Positions 16,391 through 24,878 of a DNA stretch of 64,000 bases are shown one piece after another. The translations under genes were made by a program, and so were the position numbers. Under the pieces are notes generated by a model. The model made no database searches, was not told the DNA's origin, and saw only the letters and a program-made list of their open reading frames with translations. The stretch's first letter is position 1, and each line of letters starts with the position of its first letter. The DNA comes from JBDWFY01 sp039976075 (GTDB lineage Bacteria; Pseudomonadota; Alphaproteobacteria; Rhizobiales; Stappiaceae), in NCBI GenBank assembly GCA_039976075.1, contig JBDWFY010000013.1, positions 186,001 through 250,000 of the forward strand. Reading direction: 5' to 3'.

Positions 16391-17425
16391 ATGACCATCG
16401 GAATTACGAAACGCGCAGCCCTTTCAGGCCTGGCCGCTGCAATGGCATTCAGCGTTGCGCTGCCATTGTCCGCTATTGCTCAGGAAAAGCCTCGCTATGC
16501 AATGCTGGTTCGCGTACTTGGCAACACGGCGTTCGAGTTGGCCCGCATTGGTGCTCAGGAAGCCGCCGATGAGCGCGGGGTCGAACTGATCTACACAGGT
16601 CCGACGGAGAACACCGCCGAAGGTCAGGTTGCCCTGATCAATTCGCTGATTGCCCAGCGGGTTGATGCGATCATGTTATCAGCCAACGATGCCACAGCAC
16701 TGACCCCATCGCTCAAACGCGCGAAACAACGGGGCATTGCGGTGGTTACATGGGATCAGGACACAGAAATAGAAGCTCGGTCGCTTCACATCGCTTCGGC
16801 AACCAATGAGTTGATAGCCCTTGGACCTGCAAAAATTGCCTTGGAGATGGCTGACGGAGAAGGGGATATCGGCATCATCTCCGGCCCTGCAAACTCAACT
16901 ACACAGAACCTTTGGGTGGACGAGATGGTGCGTCTCACAAAGGAAGAGGACGCATTCAAAGGACTGAACGTGGTTGAAGTTGCCTATGGAGATGAGCGAT
17001 CTGACAAAGGGTACAATGAAGCCTTGGGTCTTGTGAACAAGTATGAGAACCTTGAAGTGATTGTTGCCTATTCATCCGTTGGCATCGCCGCGTCCTCGCA
17101 AATGGTGCGCGATCAAAACCTGATCGGCAAAGTAAAGGTCACCGGTCTTGGATTTCCAACGGAGATGGTCGATCACGTGACCTCCGGTGCCACGCCGGCA
17201 TTCGCAATATGGAACATGATCGACGTCGGTTATACGACCGTTCAGGCCACCTATGCTCTGCTCAATAGCAACATCACCGGTGCTGAGGGCGACAAGATCA
17301 CGGCCGGTCGCATGGGCGATATATCGGTCGGCTCGGACGGTGTGGCTGTGATGGGTGAATTGTTCGTTTACGACGCCTCAAACGTCGCCGAAGCCGCCGA
17401 ACAGATCAAGTCCGTCAGCAAATAA
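16391..17425 (+). CDS. sugar ABC importer binding protein, RbsB/RhaS type
   Basis: A 344-residue periplasmic binding protein of type 1. It has a signal peptide (about residues 1-30, cleavage near AIA/Q) and the two-lobe pattern seen in RbsB and RhaS (AMLVRVLGNTAFELARIGAQEAADERG, ...VDAIMLSANDATALTPSLKRAKQRGIAVVTWD). Asp in VTWDQD and acidic residues later are typical sugar contacts. Strong GGGAGGAAG site before the ATG. First of a five-gene operon; the order binding protein, ATPase, two permeases and a small protein resembles the rhizobial rhamnose importer, but no rhamnose isomerase or kinase is present. Confidence 0.92.
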   Translation: MTIGITKRAALSGLAAAMAFSVALPLSAIAQEKPRYAMLVRVLGNTAFELARIGAQEAADERGVELIYTGPTENTAEGQVALINSLIAQRVDAIMLSANDATALTPSLKRAKQRGIAVVTWDQDTEIEARSLHIASATNELIALGPAKIALEMADGEGDIGIISGPANSTTQNLWVDEMVRLTKEEDAFKGLNVVEVAYGDERSDKGYNEALGLVNKYENLEVIVAYSSVGIAASSQMVRDQNLIGKVKVTGLGFPTEMVDHVTSGATPAFAIWNMIDVGYTTVQATYALLNSNITGAEGDKITAGRMGDISVGSDGVAVMGELFVYDASNVAEAAEQIKSVSK

Positions 17426-17436
17426 AACCAAGTTGC

Positions 17437-17460
17437 AGATCAGTGTTTTGACACTGATCT
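17437..17460 (+). other. perfect stem-loop after binding-protein gene
   Basis: AGATCAGTGT, loop TTTG, ACACTGATCT: a perfect 10-bp stem 11 bp after the binding-protein stop and 22 bp before the ATPase start. No U run follows, so it more likely limits 3' decay or tapers expression than ends transcription. Same layout as the hairpins at 10103-10157 and 28056-28088. Confidence 0.7.
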
Positions 17461-17482
17461 TCACAATACTGGATGGTCTGCC

Positions 17483-18982
17483 TTGGAAGATTTGGCCCCG
17501 TTGCTCGAAGTATCTGAGCTGACAAAACATTTTGGCGGTGTTCAAGCACTGAATGGTGTCTCGTTCCGAGCTTATCCGGGCCGTGTTCTAGCGCTGATTG
17601 GTGAAAACGGCGCCGGAAAATCAACGATCGTGAAATGCCTGACTGGAATTTACACTCCAACGTCCGGCACGATCAGTATCGGTGGCGACGTGCGCTTTTT
17701 CTCCCGTCCGCAAGACGCCGCCGATGCTGGCATTTCTGCCATCCAGCAAGAACCGTCAATGTTCGATGAGTTGACCGTGGCGGAGAATATTTTCGTCGGC
17801 GCTCAACCAAGGGGCCGCTTGGGACGTGTCGACTGGGCTGCCATGAGAGCGGGCGCTGCGAGTGTCCTGGATGAGATCGGATCTGACGTGGCTCCGGACG
17901 CGATTATGAAGAACCTGTCGGTGGCGGAAAGGCACATGGTTTCGCTGGCGCAAGCACTGTCGACTGACTCGCAGCTGATCATCTTTGACGAGCCGACCGC
18001 GGCGCTGTCACAGGCCGAAATTCGACATCTCTATTCGATCATAGAATCGCTTCAAGCAGCCGGTAAGGCAATCATCTATATCAGTCACAAATTCGATGAG
18101 ATTTTCCGAATTTGCGACGACTATTCTGTTTTGCGAGACGGTGAGCTCGTCGGTGAAGGCCGGATTGCAGATGTAACCGGAGAGGATCTGATCGCCCTCA
18201 TGGTGGGTCGTACTCTCAATGAAATCTACCCCAAAGCAGAAGCACAGATTGGTGAGGACGTTCTTCGGGTCACAGGCTTTTCCCATCCCACCGAGTTCAA
18301 TAATGTCAGCTTTCATGTGCGTAAAGGCGAAATTCTCGGTTTCTATGGCTTGGTCGGTGCGGGCCGAACGGAAGTCATGGAGGCTGTGTTTGGCTTGAAA
18401 GACCGCTCAGACGGAAGCGTTTTCCTGGACGGTGTGCCAATAAATATTACCAAGCCGGTTGATGCGATGCGCTCAGGACTGGCGTACGTTCCTGAGGACC
18501 GACAGCGCCATGGCGCAATCCTGCCGTTTTCAATTTCCAGCAATATCTCTCTGCCGCAACTCAAGAAAGTCGCCCGCAGTATTTTTTTGAATCAGGCTGC
18601 CGAAGATGATCTTGTCGATGATTTCGCAGAACAGGTATCGATCCGAGCTACTTCGTGGCGGCAACCTGTTGCCGAGCTTTCGGGAGGTAACCAGCAAAAA
18701 GTTGTCATCGGAAAATGGCTTGCGACCAATCCCAGTGTCATCATTCTGGATGAGCCGACGAAAGGAATTGATGTCGGGTCAAAATCTGCCGTGCATGAAA
18801 CCATCGGTCAGCTGGTCAAAGCCGGCCTGGCTGTGATCCTTGTTACCTCCGAGCTCGAAGAAGCCCTGGGCATTTCAGATCGCCTGATGGTCATGGCGCA
18901 GGGGCGCATTGTGACCGAGTTTGAGCGCAGCGCGTTTTCATCCGAAGCTGTTGTCGCTGCAGCAGCCCAGGGTGTTGCATGA
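17483..18982 (+). CDS. sugar ABC importer ATPase with two ATP-binding domains, RbsA type
   Basis: A 499-residue fused ATPase. The first domain has Walker A GENGAGKST (about 38-46) and Walker B LIIFDEPTAALS; its signature is degenerate (NLSVAERHMVSLAQAL), normal for the family. The second has a degenerate Walker A GLVGAGRTE, signature LSGGNQQKVVIGKWL and VIILDEPTKGIDVG. The start is taken as TTG at 17483 since no in-frame ATG or GTG lies near; the RBS is weak. Overlaps the next permease by 4 bp (ATGA). Confidence 0.92.
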   Translation: MEDLAPLLEVSELTKHFGGVQALNGVSFRAYPGRVLALIGENGAGKSTIVKCLTGIYTPTSGTISIGGDVRFFSRPQDAADAGISAIQQEPSMFDELTVAENIFVGAQPRGRLGRVDWAAMRAGAASVLDEIGSDVAPDAIMKNLSVAERHMVSLAQALSTDSQLIIFDEPTAALSQAEIRHLYSIIESLQAAGKAIIYISHKFDEIFRICDDYSVLRDGELVGEGRIADVTGEDLIALMVGRTLNEIYPKAEAQIGEDVLRVTGFSHPTEFNNVSFHVRKGEILGFYGLVGAGRTEVMEAVFGLKDRSDGSVFLDGVPINITKPVDAMRSGLAYVPEDRQRHGAILPFSISSNISLPQLKKVARSIFLNQAAEDDLVDDFAEQVSIRATSWRQPVAELSGGNQQKVVIGKWLATNPSVIILDEPTKGIDVGSKSAVHETIGQLVKAGLAVILVTSELEEALGISDRLMVMAQGRIVTEFERSAFSSEAVVAAAAQGVA

Positions 18983-19971
18983 ATACTCTCAGGAAAAAAC
19001 GTGAGGCCATCCTGGCCTTTATCGTGGTCGCAATCATCCTCCTGGTGGCGGTGCGCGCGCCGGAATATCTGGCAGGCAATAATATCGCAAATATCCTGTC
19101 AAACTGGGGCTTTCTGGTGATCCTCGTCATGGGGCAGCTTTGTGTGCTGCTGACCCGTGGGATTGACCTTTCCCAGGCGTCTGTTCTTGCCTTTTCAGGG
19201 ATGTTCCTTGCCTTGTTAAGCCAGGCCATGCCGGCATTGCCTTCTGCGTTGTATATCGCGTTGGCCATCCTGATGGGCACTGCGCTGGGCATGATCAACG
19301 GGATACTGGTTGCCTTGATCGGGATACCGGCGATCATCGCAACCTTGGGAACCATGACTATTATTCGCGGTTTGATCTATGTGTTGAGCAGTGGCGTCTG
19401 GATTTCCAGCCATGAGATGTCAGGTCCCTTCAAGTCATTTCCGGCCAGTGCGCTTTTGGGAGTCCCGACGGTGTTTCTGGTTGCTGTCGTAGTGACTTTG
19501 GTATTTTGGATGCTGCTGGATCATCGACGTACAGGTCGCGATATTTATGCTTATGGTGGCAATCCTGACGCCGCCCGAAATGCAGGTGTTTCTCGCGTAC
19601 GGATCGAGATACTGGTCTATGCGTTGTCGGGAGCGGCGGCCGGTCTTTGCGGTTATCTATGGGCCGGGCGATATGCCATTGCCTACACCCAAGCGGCAGA
19701 AGGCCGCGAGTTTGCTATCATCGCCGCCTGCGTCATTGGAGGAGTCAGCATCACCGGCGGACGGGGCACAGTGCTAGGGGCCTGCCTGGGCGCTTTGTTT
19801 ATCGCAATTGTCGAAACCGCCTTACCGTTCCTGCGAATAAACCCATTCCTGCAACTGGCTGTTATCGGTGCTGTCATCCTGATTGCTGTGGCCGCAAACG
19901 CCCGAGCCGAGCGTAGGCCGGGACGTCAGATTTTGCCACGAACGATGCCTTCCGCGGGGACATCGTCATGA
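18979..19971 (+). CDS. sugar ABC importer permease, RbsC type
   Basis: A 330-residue inner-membrane permease with eight to ten hydrophobic segments. Typical blocks are VILVMGQLCVLLTRGIDLSQASVLAFSG, GRDIYAYGGNPDAARNAGV and GGVSITGGRGTVLGACLGAL. ATG overlaps the ATPase stop, and its own stop overlaps the next permease. The C-terminal tail after the last membrane segment (about 20 residues, Arg-rich) is cytoplasmic. Confidence 0.92.
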   Translation: MNTLRKKREAILAFIVVAIILLVAVRAPEYLAGNNIANILSNWGFLVILVMGQLCVLLTRGIDLSQASVLAFSGMFLALLSQAMPALPSALYIALAILMGTALGMINGILVALIGIPAIIATLGTMTIIRGLIYVLSSGVWISSHEMSGPFKSFPASALLGVPTVFLVAVVVTLVFWMLLDHRRTGRDIYAYGGNPDAARNAGVSRVRIEILVYALSGAAAGLCGYLWAGRYAIAYTQAAEGREFAIIAACVIGGVSITGGRGTVLGACLGALFIAIVETALPFLRINPFLQLAVIGAVILIAVAANARAERRPGRQILPRTMPSAGTSS

Positions 19972-20927
19972 AAATTGGCGCATTGGGACCTTGGGAGCTC
20001 GGCCTTCTGGTGCTGCTTGGGGCGGTGGTCGCCCTCAATACCTGGCTGTCGCCTTACTTCCTGGATATCTACAATCTGATCGATTCAACTCTTAGTTTTT
20101 CAGAAAAAGCACTGATCGCTTTGCCCATGGCATTATTGATCATTGCCCGTGAAATCGACGTATCGGTCGCGTCCATTGTAGCACTTTGCGCCGTTGTCAT
20201 GGGTGTTGCCGCAGAGGCAGGCGCCTCGATACCGGCGCTCGTCCTGATCAGTATGGCCACAGGCACCTTGGCTGGCGGATTGAACGGCATTATCGTCAGT
20301 GCTCTGGGTGTGCATTCGATTGTGGTGACCATCGGAACGCTCTCGCTTTATCGCGGAATCGCCGTATCGATTGTGGGAGATGAAGCTTACACCCGTTTTC
20401 CCAGCGGTTTCTCCTGGTTTGGGCAGCACTATCTGGGCAACTACATCCCTGTCGAATTTGCCATCTATTTCGTTGCCACCATTATCTTCGGCATTTTCCT
20501 GCACACAACGATTTATGGACGGCAGATCTATGCCATCGGCACCAATCCGGAGGCAGCGCGCTATTCAGGCGTGCCGGTAACGCGATACCGTGTTGTCCTC
20601 TTTGCCTTGACCGGGTTCATGTGCGGAATTGCTGCCATATTGCTGACCAGTCGATTGGGTTCGGTGCGATTGAACATTGCCACCGGTTGGGAACTTCAGG
20701 TGATCACCATGGTGGTTCTGGGTGGCGTCGGAATCGCAGGTGGCACCGGGACGATTGTCGGCGTCACGTTGGCGGTGTTCCTGATTGGATTGCTGACCTT
20801 TGGCCTGTCTCTCATCAATGTGCCGGGGATCGTGATGAATATTTACATCGGCCTGATGCTGATCTCGGCCATTGCGCTGCCGCGGGCTGTGCAGGCTTTA
20901 CGAAAACGCGTCTCAACTTCCAGATAG
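19968..20927 (+). CDS. sugar ABC importer permease, RbsC type
   Basis: A 319-residue second permease, paralogous to the preceding one (LALPMALLIIAREIDVSVASIVAL, GRQIYAIGTNPEAARYSGVPVTRYR, GGVGIAGGTGTIVGVTLAVF). RbsC-type systems with two different permease genes are common in rhizobial rhamnose and autoinducer-type importers. Overlaps the upstream gene by 4 bp and is followed after 10 bp by the GYD-domain gene. Confidence 0.92.
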   Translation: MKIGALGPWELGLLVLLGAVVALNTWLSPYFLDIYNLIDSTLSFSEKALIALPMALLIIAREIDVSVASIVALCAVVMGVAAEAGASIPALVLISMATGTLAGGLNGIIVSALGVHSIVVTIGTLSLYRGIAVSIVGDEAYTRFPSGFSWFGQHYLGNYIPVEFAIYFVATIIFGIFLHTTIYGRQIYAIGTNPEAARYSGVPVTRYRVVLFALTGFMCGIAAILLTSRLGSVRLNIATGWELQVITMVVLGGVGIAGGTGTIVGVTLAVFLIGLLTFGLSLINVPGIVMNIYIGLMLISAIALPRAVQALRKRVSTSR

Positions 20928-20937
20928 GATATCGAAA

Positions 20938-21231
20938 ATGCCGCTATACTTTATCACCGAAAACAGCACCGTTCAGGGCAGCATGGGCATGGACGGAGCT
21001 CCTGAGCGCGCGAAGGGCGTTGTCGCATTCGCCGCCGGCATGGGCGTCAACATCATCGAATTTTTCTATTGTACCAGCCAGTTCGACTACATCATGAAGG
21101 TCGAGGCGCCCGATGATGAAACTGTAACAGCCTTCTGCATGGCTGCCAGTCGTACAGGCAACGTCGTGGCGAAGGCGACACGCGCTTTCAACCCCGATGA
21201 ATGGGAAGCCATCGTCAACAAGATGCCCTGA
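20938..21231 (+). CDS. GYD-domain protein
   Basis: A 97-residue protein matching the GYD domain family: APERAKGVVAFAAGMGVNIIEFFYCTSQFDYIMKVEAPDDETVTAFCMAA, with the family's typical GxYD-like turn here S-Q-F-D-Y. Function of the family is unknown; the fold is a small alpha/beta type. The ATG at 20938 follows GGATAT; the frame is open 22 codons upstream inside the permease gene, which I reject. Last gene of the importer operon, where rhamnose or ribose operons carry a small mutarotase (RhaU, RbsD), so a sugar-related role is a fair guess only. Ends exactly where the convergent GntR gene ends. Confidence 0.82.
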   Translation: MPLYFITENSTVQGSMGMDGAPERAKGVVAFAAGMGVNIIEFFYCTSQFDYIMKVEAPDDETVTAFCMAASRTGNVVAKATRAFNPDEWEAIVNKMP

Positions 21232-21939
21232 TCAGCGCGTTACCCATACACGCCCAAGTGCTGCAGTCTGCTGGCCCGGTACCGCGCCCTGGTGTTCGTG
21301 GCGCAGGTTGTGTTCCCGCTCATACTGATCAACGCGGTCCATATCGAAATGGTTCTGTACACAGGCGGCCAGGACCGCGTGGTCATGGCCTTTCATTGCC
21401 GCAATAATCGCCTCATGCTGCGCAATGACATTCTCCATCACCGCCGCATCGCTAAACTTCGAGGCGGTGATCAAATGAGTTCGCGTCGCATAATATTCAA
21501 TGGCTGCGACAAGCGTATCATTCTGGCAGGAAGAATATTGGACCCGATGAAACTCGGTGTTCAAATGAAGCACTTCACGAAAATTCAAACCTCGGATGGC
21601 TGCTGAATGCCTGTCCTGAATCCGGCGCAATTCATCGGTGGTTTCCTTTGGTGCCGGAAGCGGCATTTCGCGGGTTGCATGGGTTTCCAACAGGGCGCGT
21701 AGCTTGTAAAGCTCGCGGACCTCCTTTGGATCCGGTTTGCGGACATACACGCCTCGGTTCGGGATACGTTCAACAAAGCCGATTTCCTCCAGCTGACCAA
21801 ACGCTTCACGTAAAATATGACGTTTGGTGCCGTAGGCTTTGGCCAGTCGTTCCTCAACCAGTTTGTTTCCGAAAGAAAAAGCGCCAATCACGATATCTTC
21901 GTAGAGCTGCGTGGCGATGTCGTTCGATGTGCGATCCAC
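21232..21939 (-). CDS. GntR-family regulator, FCD type
   Basis: A 235-residue regulator. N-terminal winged helix (about residues 8-65: DIVIGAFSFGNKLVEERLAKAYG... LREAFGQLEEIGFVERIPNRGVYV) and an all-helical FCD ligand domain with metal-binding histidines (FHRVQYSS, IAQHEAIIAAM, CVQNHFDMD). FCD regulators sense organic acids or sugar acids. It probably controls the cupin/Ldh2/aldolase operon and the importer through the repeat at 16298-16337; a similar TTGTTGGCAA lies upstream of its own start. The HTH has KRHILREAF instead of the usual PVREAL. Confidence 0.92.
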   Translation of the reverse strand: MDRTSNDIATQLYEDIVIGAFSFGNKLVEERLAKAYGTKRHILREAFGQLEEIGFVERIPNRGVYVRKPDPKEVRELYKLRALLETHATREMPLPAPKETTDELRRIQDRHSAAIRGLNFREVLHLNTEFHRVQYSSCQNDTLVAAIEYYATRTHLITASKFSDAAVMENVIAQHEAIIAAMKGHDHAVLAACVQNHFDMDRVDQYEREHNLRHEHQGAVPGQQTAALGRVWVTR

Positions 21940-22334
21940 GGGAATGTATGCCTATCTTGAAACCGGTCTCCACCTTATCACGCATTCAAGGAGCGCTACA
22001 ATCTTGTTGGCAATTTGGTTGACAGTGTTGATCCCCTTCGATCGGATGTCACATCGATCACCCAGATAGCAGCTAGAAGTTGAATATCTACACGACCATC
22101 GCTTCGCAATCTGGGTGCAGCAACACGCTGTCATCCCGTGCTTGCAAGGCACCTACAGCAAGATTGGCTCACGCCTAACAACAGTTCCGCTGCCAAGTCC
22201 TGCCGAACTGACGTGAATTGCTGACTTCGATGTCCAGGTGGTCGCACAACACGGGTTTGCCGGCTGTGCAGCTGGGAACTCTCAGCCATTGGTGTGGTAT
22301 CTGGTCGTGGTTGAGGAAGTCCGAGGTGCGAGAT
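21940..22334. other. 395-bp non-coding gap between two GntR genes
   Basis: No convincing gene. It holds TTGTTGGCAA at 22004-22013, a one-base variant of the TTGTTGACAA inside the palindrome at 16298-16337, placed about 65 bp upstream of the GntR start at 21939, so likely its autoregulatory site. A small imperfect hairpin (22040-22059) is also present. Short frames here lack any recognisable domain or ribosome site. Confidence 0.5.
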
Positions 22335-23006
22335 TCACCTGTTTTCATCAAACCCAAGCACCCGCATCTGCTGAGACATTTGCTGAAACGATCCTTTGAG
22401 ATGTCTCCGGATCACCTCTACCGAAAGGTCAACGTTGTTATCGGCGAACGCTGCAAGTAGTTCTCTGTGCTCGTGCATGATTGTGTCATAGCGAGGTGGG
22501 TTGATGTTCAGCTTTGCACCATAAACATTCAACGCCCGGCGCATGTTTCTCCACATATCGGCAGCCGGTTTGTTGTAGTGACGCTTGCAAATCGCCCAGT
22601 GAAAATCAGAATCCAGCTTTCTGAACCCAAGCAAATCAGCAACCGGTGTTTTTTCGATCTCTGCCTGGGTGAGTTCCATTTCACGCAGCATTTCCGGTCG
22701 CGAGAATTCTGCAAACCAGGCAACGAAGTACGGCTCCAGCAACTCCAGGATCTCAAATATGTTTTGGATCGTGTTGGCGTCAGCTTTACGAACGGCCGCA
22801 CCCTTGTTCGGGCTGATCTCGACAAAGCCCTCGCCTTGCATTCTGCGTAAAACTTCCCTGACCGGACTCGTGCTCACCCCGTATTGCCGGGCCAATTCGG
22901 CAACCTTCAGCCTTTGCCCGCCTTCCAGCCGACCAGCTGAAATATCGTTCAAAATAGCTTCATATAGGGTGTTTTCGTCATCCTTCCGGGATGTGACTTC
23001 TATCAT
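22335..23006 (-). CDS. GntR-family regulator, FCD type
   Basis: A 223-residue regulator. N-terminal winged helix (about residues 15-70) with STSPVREVLRRMQGEGFVEISPNKGAAV, the standard GntR recognition helix and wing. The FCD domain has DSDFHWAICKRH, MHEHRELLAAF and IRRHLKGSF, giving the usual metal-binding acid/histidine set. It is divergent from the sulfatase–dehydratase–Opp operon, which it most likely represses. The effector is unknown; a sugar acid fits the neighbouring dehydratase. Confidence 0.92.
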   Translation of the reverse strand: MIEVTSRKDDENTLYEAILNDISAGRLEGGQRLKVAELARQYGVSTSPVREVLRRMQGEGFVEISPNKGAAVRKADANTIQNIFEILELLEPYFVAWFAEFSRPEMLREMELTQAEIEKTPVADLLGFRKLDSDFHWAICKRHYNKPAADMWRNMRRALNVYGAKLNINPPRYDTIMHEHRELLAAFADNNVDLSVEVIRRHLKGSFQQMSQQMRVLGFDENR

Positions 23007-23336
23007 GGGAATCGGTTTCTATCGCGATGCTGCTGCAAAGACAGCGACAAGCCAAACAATAAAAGCGTCCCCATTGCAAGCCTTCGCATTCTCAGTACCT
23101 CCAAATCGCACAGCTCTCTTGTTTCCGGATCGTTTTTCCCCTGATGCACAGCGGGTTTACTCACCTGCAACTAAAAAAATCGACGATATTTCAAAAATAA
23201 TATATTATTTTGTACTTTTAATGCTACTATATTTTTATTCGCAGTGAGATCCGGGAGGCCGATATGCAGTGGAATGGAGAACAGGATCGGGCTTGTTCGG
23301 TAGAATATTGCAACGCTCGGTGGAGCTCGTAACGGC
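23007..23336. other. 330-bp divergent control region
   Basis: Gap between the GntR gene (minus) and the sulfatase gene (plus). It changes from average composition to very AT-rich around 23165-23245 and contains an 18-bp perfect palindrome at 23194-23211. No gene is evident. It should contain both promoters. Confidence 0.55.
23194..23211. promoter_or_regulatory. 18-bp perfect palindrome, candidate operator
   Basis: AAAATAATATATTATTTT reads the same on both strands. It lies about 125 bp before the sulfatase start and about 190 bp before the GntR start, in the AT-rich part of the divergent gap. It could be a GntR operator or simply a promoter-associated AT element; chance is a real alternative for so AT-rich a site. 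Confidence 0.45.
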
Positions 23337-24860
23337 ATGGCGCACCCCAATGTCATTTTGATCACAACCGATCAACAGCGTGGCGACTGCATTGGCGATG
23401 AGGCGCGCGGTGTAAACACACCTCACATCGATCGCATTGGCAGGATGGGTACCCGCTTTTCCAAGTGCATCACGCCCCATCCCATGTGTCAGTCCGCCCG
23501 TGCATCCATCCTCACCGGCCTGCTGCCTTATTCACACGGCGTGCGCGATAATGGTCGCAATCTCGATGAGCGTTTCGGCGTCAACGGTCTGGGCGGTATG
23601 TTTTCAGGTGCGGGTTACAAGACCAGCTTTATCGGCAAAGCCCATCTTTCAACCCACGAGACTTTCCATGCCACGAACCGGGCGGAGTGCTATATCAGCA
23701 CTGCTGATTTCCCCGCCGATTGGGGTGGCCCCTATTTCGGATTTCAGGATGTAAAACTGATGCTTCGCCCGCACCATCATTGTGGGTGGAAGGACTCGCC
23801 CTATACGCTTCATTACGAGAACTTTCTGGATGAGGGAAATCAGGGCCGCATTCGCTGGGAGCGGGCGAAGGATGCGTTGCCACCTCTGTCCTCACATTAT
23901 CAGGCCTGGCACTCCGCTCTTGAAGACCCGTGGCATTCGTCGCCCTGGATTGGTGAGTGCACGCTGGATATGATCAACAACAAAGGCGATGCACCATTCT
24001 TTGCGTGGGTTTCTTTTCCGGATCCGCACCCGCCCTTCCTCGCACCTCGCCCCTGGTCGGAGATGTATCGTCCCGACACGGTGGACCTCCCTGCCCATCA
24101 TGAACTGGATCTTGATAATCGCCCCTGGTGGCACCGCGCATTTCTCGATAGCCCGGTGCGCAAAAATCTGAAGCGGGCGCATGCTCAGGGGGGTAAGGAC
24201 TGGGGTCAGGGAACGGGACTGAATGAAACCCAACTCCGGGACATAACCGCCCTTTATTATGGCATGATTTCCGCCATCGACCATCAGGTCGGGCGTATTC
24301 TGGATGCGCTTGAAGCCACGGGACTTTCTGAAAACACCATCATCATCTTTACCAGCGACCACGGCGAGTGGCTCGGCGATCACGGCCTGCTCCTGAAAGG
24401 TCCCATGCTCTATGACGGGCTGTTGCGCGTCCCATTTTTAATGAGTGGTCCATCTGTCCCGGCGGGACGGGTGATCGATGATCCCGTCTCGACACTCGAC
24501 CTTCGCGCAACTCTATCAGACCTGTGCACCATTGCGACGACAACGGACAACGGCAGCTCACTCCGCGGATTGCTGGATGGAACCCAGGCACGCGACTTTG
24601 CCCTGAACGAGTGGGAAGTCGATGCAGACCGCAGCGGCATCGCCATGGATTTGCGCACGGTGCGAAGTGACCGTCATCGCATGTCAGTCGATATGAACAC
24701 GAGCACCGGAGAACTCTATGATCTTCAGGAAGACCCCCATGAGATGATTAATTTGTTTGAAGACGCAACCGCTAAAACGGCGCGCGCGGACCTTATGGAC
24801 ATGATCCGCTCCAGACCGGACGACATGATCCCAGCGGCCCCTCGCGTTGGCTGGCACTGA
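23337..24860 (+). CDS. sulfatase, type I (formylglycine-dependent family)
   Basis: A 507-residue alkaline-phosphatase-superfamily sulfatase. The start NVILITTDQQR carries the metal-binding Asp (about residue 12). The activation motif is C51-Q-S-A-R55-A-S-ILTG; the usual form is C-x-P/A-x-R, so position three is Ser here. FTSDHGEWLGDHG near residue 345 gives the other metal ligands, and a C-terminal ELYDLQEDPHEMINL block is typical. No signal peptide is seen, so it is probably cytoplasmic, acting on an imported sulfated (or phosphonate) compound. No maturation enzyme is in the window. First gene of the plus-strand operon, 18 bp before the dehydratase gene. Confidence 0.9.
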   Translation: MAHPNVILITTDQQRGDCIGDEARGVNTPHIDRIGRMGTRFSKCITPHPMCQSARASILTGLLPYSHGVRDNGRNLDERFGVNGLGGMFSGAGYKTSFIGKAHLSTHETFHATNRAECYISTADFPADWGGPYFGFQDVKLMLRPHHHCGWKDSPYTLHYENFLDEGNQGRIRWERAKDALPPLSSHYQAWHSALEDPWHSSPWIGECTLDMINNKGDAPFFAWVSFPDPHPPFLAPRPWSEMYRPDTVDLPAHHELDLDNRPWWHRAFLDSPVRKNLKRAHAQGGKDWGQGTGLNETQLRDITALYYGMISAIDHQVGRILDALEATGLSENTIIIFTSDHGEWLGDHGLLLKGPMLYDGLLRVPFLMSGPSVPAGRVIDDPVSTLDLRATLSDLCTIATTTDNGSSLRGLLDGTQARDFALNEWEVDADRSGIAMDLRTVRSDRHRMSVDMNTSTGELYDLQEDPHEMINLFEDATAKTARADLMDMIRSRPDDMIPAAPRVGWH

Positions 24861-24878
24861 CAGGCGGAAAGAAAATAC

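Noticed and set aside
21952..22152. Minus-strand frame in the GntR-GntR gap as a transposase remnant
   Set aside because: No recognisable transposase motif, no inverted repeats or target duplication.
22175..22357. Minus-strand frame at the end of the second GntR gene
   Set aside because: Overlaps the GntR 3' end, with no domain or good ribosome site.
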